In this document: piece by piece, positions 59,647-64,000 of the stretch | Position numbering within the stretch: position 1 is the stretch's first letter | How the letters are laid out: the number at the start of each line of letters is the position of its first letter | From: Thaumasiovibrio occultus | GTDB lineage: Bacteria > Pseudomonadota > Gammaproteobacteria > Enterobacterales > Vibrionaceae | Direction of reading: 5' to 3' | DNA: 64,000 nt | Assembly: GCA_019703815.1 (NCBI GenBank) | Contig: AP023052.1 | Coordinates: forward strand, 558,001-622,000 | Program-made: the position numbers and the translations under genes | The notes under the pieces: model-generated | What the model was told of the DNA's origin: nothing | Databases searched by the model: none | The model's input: the letters and a program-made list of their open reading frames with translations, nothing else

Positions 59647-60270
59647 ATGAGCAAAGAAGAAAACAAGGTACAAGAAGAGCAGCTAGACGAGGTTGTTGAA
59701 ACCACTGAAGAAGTGGAAGCGACCGAAGTAGACGTTGAGGAAGTACAAGACGAAACCAGCCTACTGCTAACCAAGATTGAAGAGCTAAAAACAGCTCTAG
59801 CGCAATCTGATGCAACCGTACAAGAGCAACGCGACAGCGTACTGCGTGCGAAAGCAGAAGTGGAAAACATGCGTCGCCGTACTGAGCAAGAAACCGAAAA
59901 AGCGCGTAAATTCGCACTTGAGCGCTTCGCGGGTGAATTGTTGCCGGTGATCGACAACATGGAGCGCGCGGTTGAGATGGCGGATAAGAACGATGAAACC
60001 ATCAAGCCAATGGTTGAAGGTGTTGAGCTAACGCTGAAAACCATGGTTGATGCGGTTGAGAAGTTCGGCCTGAAAGCGATTAACCCAGTGAACGAAACGT
60101 TCAACCCAGAATTGCACCAAGCAATGGGCATTCAAGAAAGTGCCGATCACGCGCCAAACACCGTGATGTTTGTGATGCAAAAAGGCTATGAGCTGAACGG
60201 CCGCGTTGTGCGCCCAGCGATGGTTATGGTGTCTAAAGCGGCATCGGGTAACGTTGATACCCAAGCGTAA
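59647..60270 (+). CDS. grpE: Nucleotide exchange factor GrpE
   Basis: The exchange factor of DnaK, 207 residues. An acidic, glutamate-rich N terminus is followed by a long coiled coil (about 38-95) and the conserved [23 protein letters not shown] and C-terminal NPELHQAMG...[23 protein letters not shown] terminator follows before dnaK; each gene has its own heat-shock promoter. Confidence 0.97.
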   Translation: MSKEENKVQEEQLDEVVETTEEVEATEVDVEEVQDETSLLLTKIEELKTALAQSDATVQEQRDSVLRAKAEVENMRRRTEQETEKARKFALERFAGELLPVIDNMERAVEMADKNDETIKPMVEGVELTLKTMVDAVEKFGLKAINPVNETFNPELHQAMGIQESADHAPNTVMFVMQKGYELNGRVVRPAMVMVSKAASGNVDTQA

Positions 60271-60286
60271 GCTTAAATTTGCGTCA

Positions 60287-60315
60287 AAGAGCCCGCCCCT
60301 CGGCGGGTTTTTTTA
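60287..60315 (+). terminator. Terminator after grpE
   Basis: CCCGCC and GGCGGG form a stem around CCTC, followed by seven T. It separates grpE from dnaK. Confidence 0.85.
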
Positions 60316-60354
60316 TGGTTTCGGAAAAATTTCGTATTTTTTTTAAAGCCAGCC

Positions 60355-60380
60355 CTTGAAAAGGGGTTTGTCGCCCTTAT
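60355..60380 (+). promoter_or_regulatory. Sigma-32-type promoter of dnaK
   Basis: CTTGAA (60355-60360) and CCCTTAT (60374-60380) are 13 bases apart, close to the sigma-32 consensus, about 105 bp before dnaK. Confidence 0.7.
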
Positions 60381-60410
60381 CTATGAGTCAGACAAGACAT
60401 TAACTGAATT

Positions 60411-60428
60411 TGGGGCCTGTCCCCAGTC
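60411..60428. repeat. REP-like element in the dnaK leader
   Basis: TGGGG and CCCCA pair around CCTGT; the 13-mer CCTGTCCCCAGTC (60416-60428) is identical to one after rpoS (34178-34190). It lies between the heat-shock promoter and the dnaK ATG, so it would be in the mRNA leader. Confidence 0.4.
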
Positions 60429-60485
60429 GCTGGTTTGCATCGCAACCGGTGAACGATAAGAACAACGAATTTCGGAGAAAACCTA

Positions 60486-62402
60486 ATGGGTAGAATCATT
60501 GGTATCGACTTGGGTACAACCAACTCTTGTGTAGCAGTACTGGATGGTGACAAACCACGCGTTATCGAAAACGCTGAAGGTGAGCGTACCACCGCATCGG
60601 TTATCGCTTACACCCAGGACGGTGAAATTTTGGTTGGCCAGCCGGCGAAACGTCAGGCGGTAACTAACCCTGAAAACACCCTGTTTGCTATCAAGCGTTT
60701 GATTGGTCGTCGTTTCGAAGACGAAGAAGTACAGCGCGATATCGAAATCATGCCTTACAAAATCGTTAAGGCTGACAACGGTGATGCTTGGGTAGAAGCG
60801 AAAGGCCAAAAAATGGCAGCGCCTCAAGTTTCAGCTGAAGTTCTGAAAAAAATGAAGAAAACCGCAGAAGATTTTCTGGGTGAGCCAGTAACGGGTGCGG
60901 TGATCACGGTTCCTGCATACTTCAACGATGCACAGCGTCAAGCAACCAAAGATGCTGGCCGTATCGCAGGTCTAGAAGTTAAGCGTATCATCAACGAACC
61001 AACCGCAGCAGCGCTAGCGTACGGCCTTGACAAGTCAGGCGGCGATCGCACTATCGCAGTTTACGACCTAGGTGGTGGTACGTTCGATATCTCAATCATC
61101 GAAATCGATGAAGTTGAAGGCGAGAAAACCTTCGAAGTACTAGCGACTAACGGTGACACTCACCTGGGTGGTGAAGACTTTGATAACCGTCTAATCAACT
61201 ACTTGGTTGACGAGTTCAAAAAAGAGCAAGGCATCAACTTGAAGAACGATCCGCTAGCAATGCAGCGTCTAAAAGAAGCAGCAGAAAAAGCGAAGATCGA
61301 ACTGTCTTCTGCACAGCAAACTGATGTGAACCTACCGTACGTGACAGCGGACGCGACGGGTCCTAAGCACATGAACATCAAGGTAACTCGTGCAAAACTA
61401 GAGTCACTAGTTGAAGATCTAGTTCAACGCTCTCTAGAGCCAATGAAAATTGCACTTGCTGACGCCGATTTGTCAGTAAACGACATCACTGACGTTATTC
61501 TTGTTGGTGGTCAAACACGTATGCCTATGGTTCAGCAAAAAGTGGCTGAGTACTTCGGTAAAGAAGCGCGTAAAGACGTGAACCCTGATGAAGCCGTTGC
61601 TGTTGGTGCTGCGGTTCAAGGTGGCGTTCTTGCTGGTGACGTTAAAGACGTTTTGCTACTAGACGTTACTCCACTGTCTCTAGGTATCGAGACAATGGGC
61701 GGCGTAATGACCAAGCTAATCGAGAAAAACACTACTATCCCAACTAAGGCTAGCCAAGTGTTCTCGACAGCAGAAGACAACCAAAGCGCAGTAACTATCC
61801 ACGTGCTTCAAGGTGAGCGTAAGCGCTCTCTGGATAACAAATCTCTGGGTCAGTTCAACCTAGAAGGTATCCAAGCTGCGCCACGTGGTATGCCACAAAT
61901 CGAAGTAACTTTCGACCTTGATGCGGACGGTATCCTACACGTATCAGCGAAAGACAAGACAACCGGTAAAGAGCAGAAGATCACTATCCAAGCGTCTGGC
62001 GGCCTAAGCGAAGAAGACATCAACAAGATGGTTCAAGATGCGGAAGCTAACGCAGAAGCGGATAAGAAGTTCGAAGAGCTGGTTTCTACTCGTAACCAAG
62101 CTGACCAACTAGTTCACGGTACCCGTAAGCAAGTTGAAGAAGCAGGCGAAGCACTTCCAGCAGAAGACAAAGAGAAGATTGAAGCAGCAGTTGCAGCGCT
62201 TGAAACTGCGTCGAAAGGCGAAGACAAAGAGTCAATTGAAGCGAAAATCAAAGAGCTTATTGAAGCGTCTCAAAAGCTGATGGAAATTGCTCAGCAGCAA
62301 GCTCAAGCGCAACAAGGTGGCGCGGAAGGCCAACAACAAGCATCACAAGATGACGACGTTGTTGATGCAGAGTTCGAAGAAGTAAAAGACGACAAGAAGT
62401 AA
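60486..62402 (+). CDS. dnaK: Chaperone DnaK (Hsp70)
   Basis: The main Hsp70 chaperone, 638 residues. The ATPase start [38 protein letters not shown], the linker [12 protein letters not shown] and a lid ending with a [17 protein letters not shown]-like tail are complete. Codon use is more biased than in its neighbours, fitting high expression. GGAGAAAACC precedes the ATG. dnaJ follows after 232 bp with a hairpin between. Confidence 0.98.
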   Translation: MGRIIGIDLGTTNSCVAVLDGDKPRVIENAEGERTTASVIAYTQDGEILVGQPAKRQAVTNPENTLFAIKRLIGRRFEDEEVQRDIEIMPYKIVKADNGDAWVEAKGQKMAAPQVSAEVLKKMKKTAEDFLGEPVTGAVITVPAYFNDAQRQATKDAGRIAGLEVKRIINEPTAAALAYGLDKSGGDRTIAVYDLGGGTFDISIIEIDEVEGEKTFEVLATNGDTHLGGEDFDNRLINYLVDEFKKEQGINLKNDPLAMQRLKEAAEKAKIELSSAQQTDVNLPYVTADATGPKHMNIKVTRAKLESLVEDLVQRSLEPMKIALADADLSVNDITDVILVGGQTRMPMVQQKVAEYFGKEARKDVNPDEAVAVGAAVQGGVLAGDVKDVLLLDVTPLSLGIETMGGVMTKLIEKNTTIPTKASQVFSTAEDNQSAVTIHVLQGERKRSLDNKSLGQFNLEGIQAAPRGMPQIEVTFDLDADGILHVSAKDKTTGKEQKITIQASGGLSEEDINKMVQDAEANAEADKKFEELVSTRNQADQLVHGTRKQVEEAGEALPAEDKEKIEAAVAALETASKGEDKESIEAKIKELIEASQKLMEIAQQQAQAQQGGAEGQQQASQDDDVVDAEFEEVKDDKK

Positions 62403-62473
62403 TTTCTGACTCGTTATATTAAAGGCATGCGCATACCCCTGTAAGCAAGTGCTTTTAATACAAAAACTATGAC

Positions 62474-62512
62474 ACGGGCGTTTGGGGCAACTCTAACGCC
62501 CGTCTGTTTGTT
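62474..62512 (+). terminator. Hairpin/attenuator between dnaK and dnaJ
   Basis: ACGGGCGTT (62474-62482) and AACGCCCGT (62495-62503) form a perfect 9-bp stem with a 12-base loop, followed by a T-rich but broken tail. It probably lowers read-through from dnaK into dnaJ, giving less DnaJ than DnaK. Confidence 0.65.
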
Positions 62513-62588
62513 TAAAAACGTGTCGTTATAGGTAAAGCAAACCACGTTGGCGATAGCCTTGGCAGCTTTAGCTATATCGATATAAACA

Positions 62589-62609
62589 CAAACGGTAAAC
62601 CGCCGTTTG
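62589..62609 (+). promoter_or_regulatory. Hairpin in the dnaJ leader
   Basis: CAAACGG and CCGTTTG form a 7-bp stem around seven bases, about 25 bp before the dnaJ ATG. It may shape translation of dnaJ; role unknown. Confidence 0.35.
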
Positions 62610-62634
62610 CCAAAGATCAGTGGTGACGAGAAGC

Positions 62635-63771
62635 ATGTCAAAACGCGATTATTATGAAGTATTGGGCGTCGCACGTGACGCCTCTGAGCGCGACATCAAA
62701 AAGGCGTACAAACGCCTAGCGATGAAATTCCACCCGGACCGTAACGCCGGTGATGCGAGCGCGGCAGATAAATTCAAAGAAGTGAAAGAAGCGTATGAGA
62801 TCCTAACGGATTCGCAAAAGCGTGCTGCTTATGATCAATACGGCCACGCGGCGTTTGAGCAAGGTGGTTTTGGCGGTGGCGGCTTCGGTGGCGGCGGTGC
62901 AGATTTCGGTGACATCTTCGGTGATGTGTTTGGTGATATCTTCGGTGGCGGCGGTCGTCGTCAGCAACGTGCGCAACGCGGCTCTGATCTGCGTTACAAC
63001 ATGGAGCTCACACTAGAAGAAGCGGTTCGCGGTATTACCAAAGAAATCCAAGTGCCAACCATGGCGCATTGTGATACCTGTGATGGTAGCGGCGCGAAAA
63101 AAGGCACCTCAGCAACCACCTGTGGCACCTGTCATGGTCACGGCCAAGTGCAGATGCGTCAGGGCTTCTTTGCGGTACAGCAAACCTGTCCAACCTGTCA
63201 CGGTCGCGGCAAGATTGTCAAAGATCCGTGTAACGCATGTCATGGTCAAGGTCGAACGCAAAAGACCAAGACCTTGTCAGTGAAAATTCCTGCCGGTGTC
63301 GATACGGGCGATCGCATTCGTCTATCTGGTGAAGGTGAAGCCGGGGAGTTTGGCGCGCCAGCGGGTGATTTGTACGTTCAAGTCCACGTGCGTGAACACC
63401 ATATTTTCGAGCGTGATGGCAACAACCTGTACTGCGAAGTGCCAGTGAGCTTCACAATGGCGGCATTGGGCGGCGAAGTCGAAGTGCCGACCCTTGATGG
63501 TCGCGTCAACCTGAAAGTACCAGCGGAAACCCAAACCGGTCGCATGTTCCGTATGCGTGGTAAAGGTGTGAAGTCGGTACGCAGCGGCGCAGTGGGCGAT
63601 CTGATGTGCAAGCTAGTGGTTGAAACCCCAGTGAACCTAAGCTCGCGTCAAAAAGAATTGCTTCGTGAGTTGGAAGAGTCTTGCGGCGGCGCAGCAGCCA
63701 CCAAGCATAAGCCAAAATCTGAAGGTTTCTTCAACGGCGTGAAGAAGTTTTTCGATGATCTAACGGGTTAA
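62635..63771 (+). CDS. dnaJ: Chaperone DnaJ (Hsp40)
   Basis: The DnaK co-chaperone, 378 residues. The J domain carries the HPD tripeptide at about residue 33; a glycine/phenylalanine-rich linker (about 75-110) follows, then a zinc domain with four C-x-x-C-x-G-x-G repeats ([32 protein letters not shown]), then the C-terminal substrate-binding part. ATG at 62635 was chosen because it yields the standard [12 protein letters not shown] start; the frame is open from 62620. Confidence 0.97.
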   Translation: MSKRDYYEVLGVARDASERDIKKAYKRLAMKFHPDRNAGDASAADKFKEVKEAYEILTDSQKRAAYDQYGHAAFEQGGFGGGGFGGGGADFGDIFGDVFGDIFGGGGRRQQRAQRGSDLRYNMELTLEEAVRGITKEIQVPTMAHCDTCDGSGAKKGTSATTCGTCHGHGQVQMRQGFFAVQQTCPTCHGRGKIVKDPCNACHGQGRTQKTKTLSVKIPAGVDTGDRIRLSGEGEAGEFGAPAGDLYVQVHVREHHIFERDGNNLYCEVPVSFTMAALGGEVEVPTLDGRVNLKVPAETQTGRMFRMRGKGVKSVRSGAVGDLMCKLVVETPVNLSSRQKELLRELEESCGGAAATKHKPKSEGFFNGVKKFFDDLTG

Positions 63772-63801
63772 TCTCGTTACAGTACGAAAAAGCTCAAATA
63801 A

Positions 63802-63838
63802 AAAACGCTGCGTCCGAAAGGGCGCAGCGTTTTTTTTG
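63802..63838 (+). terminator. Terminator after dnaJ
   Basis: AAAACGCTGCG and CGCAGCGTTTT form an 11-bp stem, followed by a run of T. It is a strong intrinsic terminator. Confidence 0.93.
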
Positions 63839-63869
63839 TATCACAGGATATTGAATAGATAGTAACTCG

Positions 63870-64000
63870 TTACCAACAGTTCGCAGGGGCGGTATCGCCA
63901 TTGCCTTTCATGGTCAATGCGCTGCACTCATCACCAAGTTGCGTACCTTTCGGTGTGGCCGTTAGTACATAGAGTTCGTCACCCGTTTTGCCTTCAATTT
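63870..64000 (-). CDS. Type IV pilin-like (PilE-type) protein, C-terminal fragment
   Basis: The last 43 residues of a gene that continues past the right edge, on the minus strand. The fragment reads GDELYVLTATPKGTQLGDE, then C-x-x-LTMKGNGD, then ends in CW. The spaced pair of cysteines with a terminal Cys-Trp after a beta strand is the disulphide-bonded end typical of PilE-like minor pilins. The N-terminal methylated helix, which would prove it, is outside the window. Confidence 0.65.
   Translation of the reverse strand, partial: IEGKTGDELYVLTATPKGTQLGDECSALTMKGNGDTAPANCW

Overview
The window is a piece of the main chromosome of a gammaproteobacterium, and gene order points to the family Vibrionaceae. 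Three conserved blocks lie side by side: ygfZ-sdhE-ygfX-nadB-rpoE-rseABC-lepA-lepB-rnc-era-recO-pdxJ-acpS; barA(varS)-rlmD-relA-mazG-pyrG-eno-ftsB-ispD-ispF-truD-surE-pcm-nlpD-rpoS-mutS; and ssrA(tmRNA)-smpB-ratA-rnfH-bamE-recN-nadK-grpE-dnaK-dnaJ. The tmRNA tag reads ANDENYALAA. A roughly balanced base composition and a betaine-type BCCT transporter would suit a salt-adapted vibrio such as Salinivibrio, but the sequence alone does not prove the genus.

Layout. 1-4200: tail of an iron-export permease, a YbaK-like deacylase, ygfZ, sdhE, ygfX and nadB. 4400-7500: the envelope-stress operon rpoE-rseA-rseB behind a sigma-E-type promoter, a terminator, then rseC. 7550-13720: lepA-lepB-rnc-era-recO-pdxJ-acpS, tightly packed with several ATGA-type overlaps. 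13860-16720: an accessory stretch with two paralogous exported proteins of unknown function separated by a 97-bp copy of the acpS 3' end, then a GrpB-family protein and a methyltransferase. 16860-34070: stress and central genes: the hybrid kinase BarA/VarS, RlmD, RelA, MazG, PyrG, Eno, the FtsB-IspD-IspF-TruD set, SurE, Pcm, NlpD and RpoS, closed by mutS on the opposite strand. 37090-54040: a more variable region with a DUF2339 membrane protein, an unknown exported protein, a 1.17-kb AT-rich gap, a DcuC-PepT-lyase cluster, a beta-rich protein, a BCCT transporter, an exonuclease/CBS-nucleotidyltransferase pair and a frameshifted PAS chemotaxis receptor. 54200-63770: trans-translation and chaperone genes. 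The right edge cuts a type IV pilin-like gene.

Many parts form one stress-response theme: sigma-E and its regulators, BarA/VarS, RelA (ppGpp), RpoS, SOS-controlled recN with two perfect and one imperfect LexA-type boxes, sigma-32-type promoters at grpE and dnaK, and ribosome rescue by tmRNA-SmpB.

No mobile element, CRISPR array, prophage or obvious new defence system is visible. The most unusual points are the acpS-fragment tandem duplication that made the two unknown paralogs, a string of four hairpins in the relA leader, a full intrinsic terminator inside the ygfX reading frame, a one-base frameshift in the PAS chemoreceptor, and an 11-bp perfect inverted repeat before dcuC.
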